In this document: in pieces, positions 17,973-26,426 of the stretch
Numbering within the stretch: the first letter of the stretch is position 1
How the letters are laid out: each line of letters opens with the position of its first letter
Assembly (NCBI GenBank): GCA_052090825.1
Contig: JBQDBK010000003.1
Coordinates: forward strand, 1 to 64,000
Direction: 5' to 3'
Origin: JBQDBK01 sp052090825
GTDB taxonomy: Bacteria > Bacillota > Clostridia > Tissierellales > Peptoniphilaceae
Length of the DNA stretch: 64,000 bases
Translations under genes and position numbers: made by a program
Notes under the pieces: model-generated
Seen by the model: only the letters and a program-made list of their open reading frames with translations
Told to the model about the DNA's origin: nothing
Database searches by the model: none

Positions 17973-18501
17973 ATAGGCTACAAATAAGAATTCTACCTTT
18001 TCCTTTTATTGTAACCGATTCGCCCTTTTCTAAAATTATTAAAGACATTTCTTCAAATAAATCACCATCTACATATAAGTTACTATTGTAATTAAATATA
18101 TAGGTCTTATCTTCTTCACTCTTTATATTTAGGTCCTTATCAATCTTTTCAGAATACATATTAGCACTTATTCCGTCTTTAACAATTAAATTAAAATCTC
18201 TTACCTTGCTATGAGAGCTAACATCATCCGAACCACTAAATTCAAGAATTTCAAAAGGTTCAAGTTTGATTTCTTCTCCATTTACTTTTAAAATAAGAAT
18301 CTTGTCTAAAGGCGTAATAAATCTTTTATAACCTGAAAAGTCACTGAACTTACTAAAGTCTAGATTACATGTTGCACTAGATATCCTATATTCAAAGTCT
18401 CTATTTTTAAAATTTTTCCCCTCAGGGAAAATCATTAACTCACTAGTTTCTCCTCCGCTCCAGTCTGAAGTTTTAAAATCATTTTTCTTTATAAATCTCA
18501 T
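17971..18501 (-). CDS. HutD/Ves family protein
   Basis: A 176-residue cupin-like protein. The opening segment DWSGGETSELMIFPEG, the RISSATC segment, FSGYKRFITPLD and the later DFNLIV match the HutD/Ves family. HutD is linked to histidine utilisation and Ves to cold/salt response; the molecular role is not established. No hut genes are nearby. The start has an AAGGAGAG site and lies 12 nt after mgtE on the same strand, so the two are probably co-transcribed. Confidence 0.78.
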   Translation of the reverse strand: MRFIKKNDFKTSDWSGGETSELMIFPEGKNFKNRDFEYRISSATCNLDFSKFSDFSGYKRFITPLDKILILKVNGEEIKLEPFEILEFSGSDDVSSHSKVRDFNLIVKDGISANMYSEKIDKDLNIKSEEDKTYIFNYNSNLYVDGDLFEEMSLIILEKGESVTIKGKGRILICSL

Positions 18502-18513
18502 CTTAAACTCTCC

Positions 18514-19875
18514 TTATATTATATTTAAAAATTTACTAGCTAGTACAAAATAAATAATTAAAACTGTCGAATCAACAATAGTAGTTATTAAGGCTGATGC
18601 CATTACAGCTGGGTCAATATTAAATTTCTTTGCTACCATAGGTAATATTGCTCCTAATAATTTTGATATTATAACACCCGATAAAATTGTTAAGGATACT
18701 AGTATAGAAATTTTAATTTCTACTTTAGCTATATAAACCATTCTGAAAAAATTAACTACCGCTAAAATACTTCCACAAATTAAGCCTACTCCAACTTCTT
18801 TTACCACAACTTTTAAAAAATCCGAAAGATCTATTTGCCCTGTAGCAAGAGCACGAATTACAACTGTTGATGATTGAGCCCCAGAATTACCACCTGTGTC
18901 AGTTAACATTGGTATAAACGATGACAAAATAATATAGTGAGCTATTATATTATCATACCTATCTATAATCCCTGAAGTTAAAGTAGCTGAAATCATTAGT
19001 ACTAAAAGCCAAGGTATCCTATTTTTAGAAAGAGCAAATATTGACTGGTCTAAATATTCATCATCTGATGGATTAATAGCTGCCATCCTGTGAAAATCTT
19101 CTGTAGCCTCTTCTTCTACTATGTCCATTATATCATCAAAAGTTATAATTCCACATAGTCTATTTTCTCCATCTACAACGGGCATAGCTATTAAACCATA
19201 CTTTATAAACTTATCTGCAACCTCCTCTTGATCGTCTAATGTGTTCACACTTATTATATTTTTATTCATTATATCTTCTATTAACTTGTTTCCCTTGGAT
19301 AAAACTAAATTTTTTAAAGAAACAAAACCTATTAACTTTTTATGATCATCTTCAACATAGCAAGTATAAATAGTTTCCCTATCTAATCCAGCTTTTCTTA
19401 TATAATTCAAAGATTCTTCTACGGTCATAATTGATTTTAATTTAAGATATTCTATTGTCATTATTGAACCAGCTGAATCTTCTGGATAATTTAAAAATTT
19501 ATTTATTAAATCTCTCTCTTCTGCCGGAGCATTTAATATTAATTTTTTTACAAAATTAGCAGGGGCTTCTTCAAATAAATCTATCCTATCATCAAAGCTC
19601 ATTTCATCAATAAGTTCATTTAATTCTTTTTCATTTATAGATTTAGCTATGCTAACTTGTTTAGATTTTCCCATAAAAGAAAATACCTGGGCCGCTTTTT
19701 CTTTTGGTAAAATTCTAAAAGAAAAAATCATATCCGTATCATTCATATCTTCTATAATTTCTGCAATATCTACTACATTGAGTTTCATTATTTCCTCTTT
19801 TAATTCAAGAAATTTTTTCTCATGTATTAATTTTGAAAATGAATTTCTAAATTTTAGGTAGTCTTTTTCTTTCAT
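18514..19875 (-). CDS. mgtE: Magnesium transporter MgtE
   Basis: A 453-residue Mg2+ channel/transporter. The order is a cytoplasmic MgtE-N helical domain (about 1-130), two CBS domains (about 135-250) and five membrane helices from about 285 on, including DTGGNSGAQSSTVVIRALA, the conserved first-helix pore region. The ATG at 19875 has an AAGGGGTG site; the in-frame GTG 9 nt upstream lies within it. I looked for a Mg2+ riboswitch (M-box) in the long upstream region and did not find one. The HutD-like gene follows. Confidence 0.95.
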   Translation of the reverse strand: MKEKDYLKFRNSFSKLIHEKKFLELKEEIMKLNVVDIAEIIEDMNDTDMIFSFRILPKEKAAQVFSFMGKSKQVSIAKSINEKELNELIDEMSFDDRIDLFEEAPANFVKKLILNAPAEERDLINKFLNYPEDSAGSIMTIEYLKLKSIMTVEESLNYIRKAGLDRETIYTCYVEDDHKKLIGFVSLKNLVLSKGNKLIEDIMNKNIISVNTLDDQEEVADKFIKYGLIAMPVVDGENRLCGIITFDDIMDIVEEEATEDFHRMAAINPSDDEYLDQSIFALSKNRIPWLLVLMISATLTSGIIDRYDNIIAHYIILSSFIPMLTDTGGNSGAQSSTVVIRALATGQIDLSDFLKVVVKEVGVGLICGSILAVVNFFRMVYIAKVEIKISILVSLTILSGVIISKLLGAILPMVAKKFNIDPAVMASALITTIVDSTVLIIYFVLASKFLNII

Positions 19876-20178
19876 ACTAATCACCCCTTATATTTTAAAA
19901 TTTTTTTATTTTATTTATATGATTTCAATATTAACATATAATACCACTTTATCTATCTTTATAGTCTATAATACAATTTGATTTTAATCTATCCTGTTTA
20001 TAAGTTTATCTTTAAATCTCAGACTATGTTTATTTACTAATATTAAAAATAAAACTCTATATTAATAAAATAAATTATATAGATTAAAGTTTTTTCAATA
20101 TAAATTTTCGATGAAAAATCCAATCATGGCTTTTTAAAATATAAAAATAAAAAATATTGATAATTTTTATCAAAACCC
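19876..20178. other. AT-rich intergenic region upstream of mgtE
   Basis: About 300 bases without a supported gene. It is more than 80% A+T with many short T and A runs. It must contain the mgtE promoter, but no -35/-10 pair stands out. No riboswitch fold was recognised. Confidence 0.6.
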
Positions 20179-20207
20179 TTTACAAATATTCAAATCTATT
20201 ATATAAT
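20179..20207 (+). promoter_or_regulatory. Strong sigma-A type promoter for candidate sRNA
   Basis: TTTACA (20179-20184), a 17-nt spacer, and a perfect TATAAT (20202-20207) on the plus strand. No protein gene follows on this strand, only the structured region ending in a terminator at 20417. Confidence 0.75.
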
Positions 20208-20213
20208 CTAGAC

Positions 20214-20417
20214 AGTTAATTGATATAGGCTGTCAATTAACATATTACACCCATTTATTTAATGTAAATAATTACATTGTACTTAATCTAAGGTTACCCC
20301 CCTTAAGATTAAATTAAAATTTTATACCAGTCATTATTTTCCTCCTCTCCTTTCAATCTAATTTGGACGGAAAATATTGAAAGAATAAGGTCAAGCCCTC
20401 CCAAGCTTGGCCTTTTT
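20214..20417 (+). ncRNA. Candidate small RNA with C-rich motifs
   Basis: A region of about 204 nt lies between a near-perfect promoter and a rho-independent terminator. Four inverted repeats precede the terminator. They are GTTAATTGA/TCAATTAAC (20215-20241), AATGTAA/TTACATT (20261-20278), TTAATCTAAGG/CCTTAAGATTAA (20283-20312, one bulge) and CTTTCAAT/ATTGAAAG (20350-20383). C-rich tracts fall in unpaired places: the loop of hairpin three, the linker TTTTCCTCCTCTCC and the terminator loop CCTCCC. They are complementary to GGAGG ribosome sites, as in the C-rich-motif sRNAs of other Bacillota. It does not resemble 6S, SRP, RNase P or tmRNA. Antisense alternative: the minus strand carries a GGAGAGGAGG site before a 6-codon ORF. 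Confidence 0.6.
20387..20417 (+). terminator. Rho-independent terminator of candidate sRNA
   Basis: AAGGTCAAGC pairs with GCTTGGCCTT (one G-T) around the loop CCTCCCAA, followed by TTTTT. The polarity is plus strand. Confidence 0.88.
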
Positions 20418-20423
20418 ACGTTA

Positions 20424-20458
20424 AAAAAAGATAGAGAAAATATCTCTCTATCTTTTTT
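20424..20458 (-). terminator. Terminator after tsaD
   Basis: AAAAAAGATAGAGA pairs with TCTCTATCTTTTTT. The minus-strand product ends in a seven-T run, directly at the tsaD stop. Confidence 0.88.
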
Positions 20459-21452
20459 ATAAGCCTAAATTTGGATTTGCATAAAAGTTATTATCATAAG
20501 TCTTTGACTTATATAGATAATATCCAACAGAAGCAATCATTGCAGCATTATCAGTACATAAAATCCTATCTGGATAATATATTTCTAAGCCTAGTTCTCT
20601 CGCTTTTTTATCTAAGGCCTTTCTCAAACCTTCATTTGCAGCAACCCCGCCAGCTAAAACTATTTTATTCATGTTTGACTCTTTAGCAAGTCTTACTGAC
20701 TTCTCTACTAAAACATCTATTACTGAGCTTTGAAAAGAAGCTGCCACATCACTTACTACATAATCTTCTTTTTTTTGTTCCATCTTATGCAAATAATTTA
20801 TGACTGCTGTCTTTAAACCACTAAAAGAAAAATCATAAGAATTTTCTTCCAACATTACTCTAGGGAAATCTATCTTATCTTCCCCTTCTGCTGCAAGCTT
20901 ATCTATTATTGGTCCTCCTGGATAGCCTATGCCCATTGCCCTAGCAACCTTGTCATAAGCCTCCCCACAAGCATCATCCCTTGTCCTACCAACTAATTCA
21001 AAATCCACATAATCTTTAACTTTTATTAAGTAGCTATGTCCTCCAGAAACTATCAAGCCTATAAAAGGAGGCTCTAAATCTGGGCTAGATATATAATTAG
21101 CACATACATGTCCATAAATATGATTAACTCCTATAAAGGGCCTGTCTATAGCATAAGCAAAGGCTTTAGCTGCGTTTAAACCCACTAGTAAAGCTCCCAC
21201 TAGACCAGGCCCCTTAGTAGCAACTACTAAATCTATTTCTTCCTTTGATATATTTGCTTCTTTTATAGCTTTTTCAAGAACTGTATTTACAGCTTCCACA
21301 TGTTTCCTCGATGCAATCTCTGGAACAACTCCGCCAAATTTTTGATGTGTTTCTATTTGTGAAGAGATAATATTTGATAGTATCTTTCTTCCATCTTCAA
21401 CAATAGCTACAGCCGTTTCATCACAAGATGATTCTATCGCTAGTACTTTCAT
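20457..21452 (-). CDS. tsaD: tRNA threonylcarbamoyladenosine transferase TsaD
   Basis: TsaD transfers the threonylcarbamoyl group to A37 of ANN-decoding tRNAs. The 331-residue protein begins MKVLAIESSCDETAVAIVE, the standard start. It has the metal-binding HIYGH motif, the ASKH-fold loops (IVSGGHSYL, VLAGGVAANEGLR) and TDNAAMIA near the C terminus. The start overlaps the rimI stop by four bases. It is the last gene of the nitroreductase-tsaE-tsaB-rimI-tsaD unit. Confidence 0.97.
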   Translation of the reverse strand: MKVLAIESSCDETAVAIVEDGRKILSNIISSQIETHQKFGGVVPEIASRKHVEAVNTVLEKAIKEANISKEEIDLVVATKGPGLVGALLVGLNAAKAFAYAIDRPFIGVNHIYGHVCANYISSPDLEPPFIGLIVSGGHSYLIKVKDYVDFELVGRTRDDACGEAYDKVARAMGIGYPGGPIIDKLAAEGEDKIDFPRVMLEENSYDFSFSGLKTAVINYLHKMEQKKEDYVVSDVAASFQSSVIDVLVEKSVRLAKESNMNKIVLAGGVAANEGLRKALDKKARELGLEIYYPDRILCTDNAAMIASVGYYLYKSKTYDNNFYANPNLGL

Positions 21453-21874
21453 TTACTCCTCCTCCACATAATAATAGCGTCCTCGCCATCACCATAATAA
21501 TTTTTTCTAAAGCCTTCTTTTTTAAAACCAAATTTTTCATATAAGCCTAAAGCCCTTTTATTATCAACGCTAACTTCTAAACTTATATCCATATTATCTA
21601 CCTTATCCAAGACTGTAGCTAGTAATAATTCTCCATAACCTTTATTTCTAAATTTTTTTAATATAGCTATATTATCTAGAGAATACTCCTCATAGCCTTT
21701 AGAAATAAAAACAAAGCCTATTATTTCTCCATCTGATATCAAATATTTTTTATTTTGAAGATTTGATATATAATTTTCAATTAAACTTTTAGACCAAGAA
21801 TCTTCAAAACTAGAACGTTCAATCTTATATATTTCATCTAAGTCACCTAAGGTAACTTCTCTAATGTTAATCAT
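21449..21874 (-). CDS. rimI: Ribosomal protein S18-alanine N-acetyltransferase RimI
   Basis: A 141-residue GNAT acetyltransferase. It has the acceptor-side SSFEDSWS segment, the acetyl-CoA loop FRNKGYGELLL and the C-terminal NKRALGLYEKFGFKKEG. Its location between tsaB and tsaD is the classical position of rimI. It overlaps both neighbours by four bases. Confidence 0.92.
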   Translation of the reverse strand: MINIREVTLGDLDEIYKIERSSFEDSWSKSLIENYISNLQNKKYLISDGEIIGFVFISKGYEEYSLDNIAILKKFRNKGYGELLLATVLDKVDNMDISLEVSVDNKRALGLYEKFGFKKEGFRKNYYGDGEDAIIMWRRSK

Positions 21875-22551
21875 TTCTTTTTTCTCTTTTCAAACTCTCT
21901 TTCAGCTTGTGACTTATTTATATAGTTTGGTAAAACTTCAAATAAGTTTTGACTACCTTTCTTCTTATATTCAATTTCACCTAGCCTAGCTATATTAGAA
22001 CCTTTTATTTCCCTATTTAGAGGTAGGTTAATTGAAAATTTTTCTTTAAATTTATCAGCAAACTTTTCTGCTCCCTTGCCTAATAAGACAAGTTTTTCTT
22101 CCTTAATAGATTCTATTAATATATCAATATCCTCTACATTATCTTCTTTAATTGTTACTAAGTCTTTCTCATTTTTGTAAAGTCCAAAATAAGCCCTATT
22201 CCTTCTAGCATCAATTAGAGGTATAAGTAAACCCTCCCCACTATAATTTAGACATAATGACTTTAAAGAAGATACTCCAATAATCTCTTTATCAAGAGTT
22301 TGTGCAAAAGTTCTAGCTACCGTAACTGCTATCCTAGTTCCTGTAAAAGAACCCGGCCCCACTCCAACTGCAAATAAGTCAACATCTTTTATAGTAATAT
22401 CCAATTTTTTAAAAATCTCAGAAATCATTTCAACTAGATCTTCAGAATTATTAACACTTGATGTTATTTCATAAGATGCAATTTCTTCTCCATCGGAGAC
22501 TATACCTACTGATGTTCTCATAGTTGATGTATCTATACCAAGTGTAATCAT
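21871..22551 (-). CDS. tsaB: t6A biosynthesis protein TsaB
   Basis: TsaB is the non-catalytic TsaD partner. The protein starts MITLGIDTSTMRTSVGIV and has GVGPGSFTGTRIAV, the family hallmark. The ATG at 22551 (226 residues) is chosen because GGAGGAG lies five bases upstream; an upstream in-frame alternative start would lie inside tsaE. The start overlaps the tsaE stop (ATGA). Confidence 0.95.
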   Translation of the reverse strand: MITLGIDTSTMRTSVGIVSDGEEIASYEITSSVNNSEDLVEMISEIFKKLDITIKDVDLFAVGVGPGSFTGTRIAVTVARTFAQTLDKEIIGVSSLKSLCLNYSGEGLLIPLIDARRNRAYFGLYKNEKDLVTIKEDNVEDIDILIESIKEEKLVLLGKGAEKFADKFKEKFSINLPLNREIKGSNIARLGEIEYKKKGSQNLFEVLPNYINKSQAEREFEKRKKK

Positions 22552-23012
22552 ATAATCTCCTCCAATAAATCTAGCCATCTATCTCCAACAGCAATTATTT
22601 CTATTCTTCTTTTATTTTCATCTAGCTTAGATATATTTAACTCCAAATACTCTTCAGGTAAAAAATTCCTTATTTTATCAGCCCACTCTATTATACAAAC
22701 ACCATCTCCATAAAAATATTCATCAAACCCTAAATACTCTATATCATCTATATTTTCTAATCTATAGGTATCAAAGTGATAAAGATTTAACTTTGAATAA
22801 TACTCATTTATTATAGTAAATGTTGGAGAAGTTATATAATCTTCTATACCCATCCCCTTGCCTATACTTTTTGTTAGGGTTGTTTTTCCCGCTCCCAAGT
22901 CTCCATTTAAGCAGACTACATCAGAGGGTCTGAGTAAAGAGCCTAAATTTTCTCCAAACTCCTCTGTTTTCTCTAAATTATCTAACTCTATATATTTTTT
23001 AAAATTTTTCAT
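22548..23012 (-). CDS. tsaE: t6A biosynthesis ATPase TsaE
   Basis: A P-loop ATPase that drives the TsaB-TsaD complex. It has Walker A GDLGAGKTT near 37-44, SPTFTIINEY and FDTYRL with the downstream EWADKI, all typical of TsaE. I prefer the ATG at 23012 (154 residues), matching the family N terminus MKNFKKYIEL. An ATG at 23036 in the same frame would add eight residues, and neither has a clear ribosome site. The 5' end overlaps the nitroreductase 3' end, suggesting coupling. Confidence 0.93.
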   Translation of the reverse strand: MKNFKKYIELDNLEKTEEFGENLGSLLRPSDVVCLNGDLGAGKTTLTKSIGKGMGIEDYITSPTFTIINEYYSKLNLYHFDTYRLENIDDIEYLGFDEYFYGDGVCIIEWADKIRNFLPEEYLELNISKLDENKRRIEIIAVGDRWLDLLEEII

Positions 23013-23520
23013 AATGCACATACTTTTCAAAATCATTAGCTTCTTTTTCAGGAAGCTCTTTCTCTTTATATCCTAAACCAATAACACATTCTACATTAAA
23101 ATTACTCGGTATTTCAAGAATTTCTTTTATAACTTCTTCAGAATCCCTTCCTTTTTTATCTTTAGCCGAATTTACATTAGCCCAGCAAGATCCAATGTTT
23201 AAATCTTCTGCCTGTAATTGAATCATTATTGCAGCTATACAAGCATCTTGCCTATATGTTGTTGGACCTATTTCCTTATCGGTCAATACTGCTATTGCTG
23301 CTCCTGCCCCAGCCAAAAATTTAGATCCCATCTCTTTATAATTTGAAAGTTTTTCTAAAGTATTCTTGTCTTCAATTAAAATAAAATGTAAAGTTTTTAA
23401 ATTTTTAGCCGTTGGAGAACGAAGACCAGCTTCTAGAATAACTTTTAATTCTTCTTTAGATAATTTTTCATCTTTATATTTTCTAATACTTCTTCTCTTC
23501 TTAGTAAGTTCTCTAAACAT
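22999..23520 (-). CDS. Nitroreductase family protein
   Basis: A 173-residue FMN-dependent nitroreductase fold protein, with RRSIRKYKDEKLSKEEL at the N terminus, LRSPTAKNLKTLHFI and the C-terminal IGLGYKEKELPEK. The ATG at 23520 has an AGGAGTGG site; the longer in-frame extension is non-coding in appearance. It heads the t6A unit, but a functional link to tRNA modification is not implied. Confidence 0.9.
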   Translation of the reverse strand: MFRELTKKRRSIRKYKDEKLSKEELKVILEAGLRSPTAKNLKTLHFILIEDKNTLEKLSNYKEMGSKFLAGAGAAIAVLTDKEIGPTTYRQDACIAAIMIQLQAEDLNIGSCWANVNSAKDKKGRDSEEVIKEILEIPSNFNVECVIGLGYKEKELPEKEANDFEKYVHYEKF

Positions 23521-23669
23521 TTTACCACTCCTTTTTCTTATTATATCATCATTTGTAAATAAGTTATTGATAAAGATTATAAAATATTTATTCAACTTGC
23601 TCTTGTTATTTTTTATAAATTCCTCTATCATATTACTTAAATTACCAATTACTTATTAGGGGGAGAATC

Positions 23670-24239
23670 TTGAAACTATTAGAAGATAGAATCAAAAAAG
23701 ATGGTTACATTCTGGATGAAAATATTGTTAAAGTAGACTCATTTTTAAACCACCAACTTGATATTAAATTTCTTACCTTACTTTCAGAAGAAATTTATAA
23801 GCATTTTAAAGGTTGTGGAATAAATAAAATACTTACTATAGAATCTTCAGGAATTGCCTTAGCAACAGTGCTTTCTGAACAATTTAATCATTTACCAGTA
23901 GTTTTTGCAAAAAAACAAAAAACAAAAAATATTGGTAATGATGTATACCAAGAATTAGTCAAATCTTTTACTACTGATAAAGAATATACAGTAACTGTAT
24001 CTAAAAAATTCTTATCTGAAAAAGATAAAATATTAATTATTGATGATTTCCTAGCTGAAGGAAATGCTTTAAAAGGTTTGATTTCCATATCCGAACAAAG
24101 TGGAGCAGAAATCTGTGGTATATCTGTAGCTGTTGAAAAAGGATTTCAAGATGGTGGAAAAATAATTAGAAAAATGGGTTATGATCTACTATCACTTGCA
24201 ATTATAAAAAGTATAGATAACAATAAATTTACATTTTAA
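23670..24239 (+). CDS. xpt: Xanthine phosphoribosyltransferase
   Basis: Xpt salvages xanthine to XMP. The 189 residues carry NHQLDI, an ESSGIA loop, FAKKQKT and the PRPP-binding ILIIDDFLAEGNALKGL, matching Xpt closely. The start is a TTG at 23670, preceded by AGGGGGAG; no ATG fits. Bacillus xpt is led by a purine riboswitch, but none is visible in the 149 bases upstream, nor a PurBox. It lacks the N-terminal helix-turn-helix of the related PurR repressor. Confidence 0.92.
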   Translation: MKLLEDRIKKDGYILDENIVKVDSFLNHQLDIKFLTLLSEEIYKHFKGCGINKILTIESSGIALATVLSEQFNHLPVVFAKKQKTKNIGNDVYQELVKSFTTDKEYTVTVSKKFLSEKDKILIIDDFLAEGNALKGLISISEQSGAEICGISVAVEKGFQDGGKIIRKMGYDLLSLAIIKSIDNNKFTF

Positions 24240-24267
24240 AAGATAGCTGTACATACAGCTATCTTTT
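24238..24267 (+). terminator. Terminator after xpt
   Basis: A 14-bp perfect stem (AAAAGATAGCTGTA and complement) begins at the stop codon and is followed by ATTATT. Confidence 0.88.
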
Positions 24268-24344
24268 ATTATTAATAATGAAACTCTATTTAAAATTAAT
24301 AAATTTTTAATTATCTTTAATTTTTAAAAACATTTTCATAATAC

Positions 24345-24372
24345 TTGACACTAAGACTCTTTTTGATATAGT
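24345..24372 (+). promoter_or_regulatory. Promoter of C69 dipeptidase gene
   Basis: TTGACA (24345-24350), a 16-nt spacer and TATAGT (24367-24372), with the ATG 47 nt downstream. Confidence 0.7.
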
Positions 24373-24418
24373 TTACTTGTAGAGAAATTTATTTGAAAAA
24401 TAATTAAGGAGTGATTCT

Positions 24419-25939
24419 ATGAAAAAAAGAATGATTACATCAGTCTTAGCACTTAGTTTAGTGCTGGCAAGTGCTTCAAATGTCTTTGCTTGTACTGCTA
24501 CTTATGTTGGTAAAAAGGTTTCTGAAAACGGTTCTACTATAATGGCAAGAACAGAAGATATTTCCTCTGCTCATCCAAAAAGTTTTGTAGTTTATCCAGC
24601 TCAAGATCACGATGCAGGAAGTATGTATGAGTCAGCTATTACAAATTTTAAAATAGAAAATCCTAGTCATACTTATAAATACTATGCTGTCCCAGATTCT
24701 GATGGTGACAATGATGATGGAACTTATGATGAAGCCGGTTATAACGAAAATGGTGTTGCAGTTTCTACAACTGTTTCAGCTGATGTTAATGAAAAAATAA
24801 ATGCAATAGACCCTCTAGTAGAAGATGGATTACGCGAAGCTGATATGGGGACTATAGTTTTATCTCGTGCAAAAAATGCTAGAGATGGAATAAATATTGT
24901 AGCGAATATAGTTGAAAAATATGGTTCTGCCGAAGGAAATACTTTAATGATTGGCGATACTAATGAAGTTTGGTACATGGAAATCCTTTCAGGGCATCAA
25001 TACGCTGCAATAAAATTACCAGATGATGTTGTGGCAATAATGCCTAATACATTTTTACTAGATTATATAGACCTAAAGGATACAAAAAATGTTATAGCTT
25101 CAAAAGATCTTATAAAAATGCCTAAAGACAATGGTTTGTTAAAAGTAGATCAGGATGGTAAGTTTTCTCTAAGAAAAACTTACGGAGTGGAAAGAGAGTC
25201 CTATGACCAAGATAGATTATGGGGCGGAAGACATTTCCTAGCACCTAAACAAAATTTCTCTTATGATACTGATTTTTCTATGTTCTTTAAACCAGATGAA
25301 AAAGTCTCTGTAAAAGATGTAATGCAATTACAAAAATATAGATACGAAGATACAGACTTAAATGCTAATTTAGAAAAAAATAATACTAAAGAACGCACTG
25401 TACGCCCTATAGGTACAAATAAATCAGCAGAATGTCATATCTTTGAATTAAAAGATAACTTCCCAGGAGATGCTCCAGGCTTATTCTGGATGTGCCTAGG
25501 CAATTCAGAACACAATGTCTATCTTCCATATTTCCCATTAATGGATAAAGTTAATGAAGAATACTCTGCAAAATCTCATAGTTTTACTCAAGATCAAGCT
25601 TATTGGGTATTTAGAGGACAAGCTACTCTAGCTCAATTAAACAGAGAAAAATATGGTAAAAATGTAGCAAAATATTGGGATGAATACCAAGATGAAATAA
25701 TTAAAAACCAAGAAGAAAAAAATAAGCAATTTGTATTCTTATATACCCAAGATAAAAAAAGAGCTACAAACTATGCAAATGAAGAAGCTGCAAAACTTCA
25801 AAGTGAAAGCTTAGAAAAAGCTAAAAAAATGTATAATGAATTATTCACTTACCTTGCAGGAGAAGAAGGAAAACCTCATAAAGAAGCATTTATGCCAAGT
25901 GAAATGAAAGCTAAACTTGAATCTGATAAAAATAAATAA
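24419..25939 (+). CDS. Secreted C69 family dipeptidase
   Basis: An N-terminal-nucleophile dipeptidase of family C69 (PepDA-like). Residues 1-24 form a signal peptide ending VFA, and Cys25 follows. Cleavage there exposes the catalytic Cys (CTATYVGKKVSENGSTIMARTED). Other family segments are YNENGVAVS, GNTLMIGDTNEVWYMEI and WGGRHFLAPKQNF. At 506 residues it is of usual length. It is monocistronic with a strong promoter, an AAGGAGTGA site and a strong terminator, which suggests high expression. It probably scavenges dipeptides outside the membrane. Confidence 0.93.
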   Translation: MKKRMITSVLALSLVLASASNVFACTATYVGKKVSENGSTIMARTEDISSAHPKSFVVYPAQDHDAGSMYESAITNFKIENPSHTYKYYAVPDSDGDNDDGTYDEAGYNENGVAVSTTVSADVNEKINAIDPLVEDGLREADMGTIVLSRAKNARDGINIVANIVEKYGSAEGNTLMIGDTNEVWYMEILSGHQYAAIKLPDDVVAIMPNTFLLDYIDLKDTKNVIASKDLIKMPKDNGLLKVDQDGKFSLRKTYGVERESYDQDRLWGGRHFLAPKQNFSYDTDFSMFFKPDEKVSVKDVMQLQKYRYEDTDLNANLEKNNTKERTVRPIGTNKSAECHIFELKDNFPGDAPGLFWMCLGNSEHNVYLPYFPLMDKVNEEYSAKSHSFTQDQAYWVFRGQATLAQLNREKYGKNVAKYWDEYQDEIIKNQEEKNKQFVFLYTQDKKRATNYANEEAAKLQSESLEKAKKMYNELFTYLAGEEGKPHKEAFMPSEMKAKLESDKNK

Positions 25940-25978
25940 TAAATAAAGGGAGCTAGCTAGCTCCCTTTATTTATTATT
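25935..25978. terminator. Bidirectional terminator, 22-bp perfect palindrome
   Basis: A perfect 44-nt palindrome centred on GCTAGCTAGC, with GGGAGC/GCTCCC and T-rich ends on both strands. It separates the C69 gene from the convergent thioesterase gene and includes the last codons of both. Confidence 0.9.
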
Positions 25979-26402
25979 TATTTTTATAATTTAAGGCTCT
26001 TATCCTTAATTCTTTTTCAAAATCATCTTCAATTTCATCTAGTACCAAACCATGTTCTTTTTTATTTCTACTAAACTCATCTATACACACATAAGTTAAA
26101 AACCCTTCTAAGCAAGTCTCTCCCTTAGATAGAGATTCCATAGAAACATAACAGCTTATACTTGTCTTTCCTAAGTATACAATCTTACTTTTATAAGTTA
26201 CAATATCACCTTTTTCTACTGCTCTTATAAATCTTACTCCTTCAATTTTATAAAATACAATTTCTTTTGGATTTCCATGACTTTTAGCAGCACATAAAAA
26301 ACCATTATGACAAAGGTCACTTAAAGCTTTTCCAGCGAATAAAGTCTCATGATGATTTAAGTCTTCAGATTTTACTAAACTTGAATTTGTAAATTCTTTC
26401 AT
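25974..26402 (-). CDS. Acyl-CoA thioesterase family (hotdog) protein
   Basis: A 142-residue single hotdog-domain protein. The segment DLNHHETLFAGKALSDLCH matches the catalytic helix region of bacterial acyl-CoA thioesterases (D-x-N-x-x-x-T-x-F-G-G). VRFIRAVEKGDIVTY and GKTSISCYV fit the beta-sheet. The substrate is not readable. The ATG has an AAGGAG site and is preceded by an unusual 18-bp hairpin at 26427-26478. Confidence 0.82.
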   Translation of the reverse strand: MKEFTNSSLVKSEDLNHHETLFAGKALSDLCHNGFLCAAKSHGNPKEIVFYKIEGVRFIRAVEKGDIVTYKSKIVYLGKTSISCYVSMESLSKGETCLEGFLTYVCIDEFSRNKKEHGLVLDEIEDDFEKELRIRALNYKNK

Positions 26403-26426
26403 AACTACTCCTTATTATGTAATTAC

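Noticed and set aside
19876..20340. Possible M-box (Mg2+) riboswitch before mgtE
   Set aside because: The region lacks the G/C-rich conserved core of the M-box; the structured part reads better as a plus-strand RNA.
20214..20417. 6S, SRP or RNase P RNA identity for the structured RNA
   Set aside because: There is no pairing of 5' and 3' ends as in 6S, no SRP apical loop and no RNase P conserved core.
23521..23631. N-terminal extension of the nitroreductase
   Set aside because: The in-frame extension is Lys/Asn/Ile-rich and lies upstream of a clear AGGAGTGG-ATG start at 23520.
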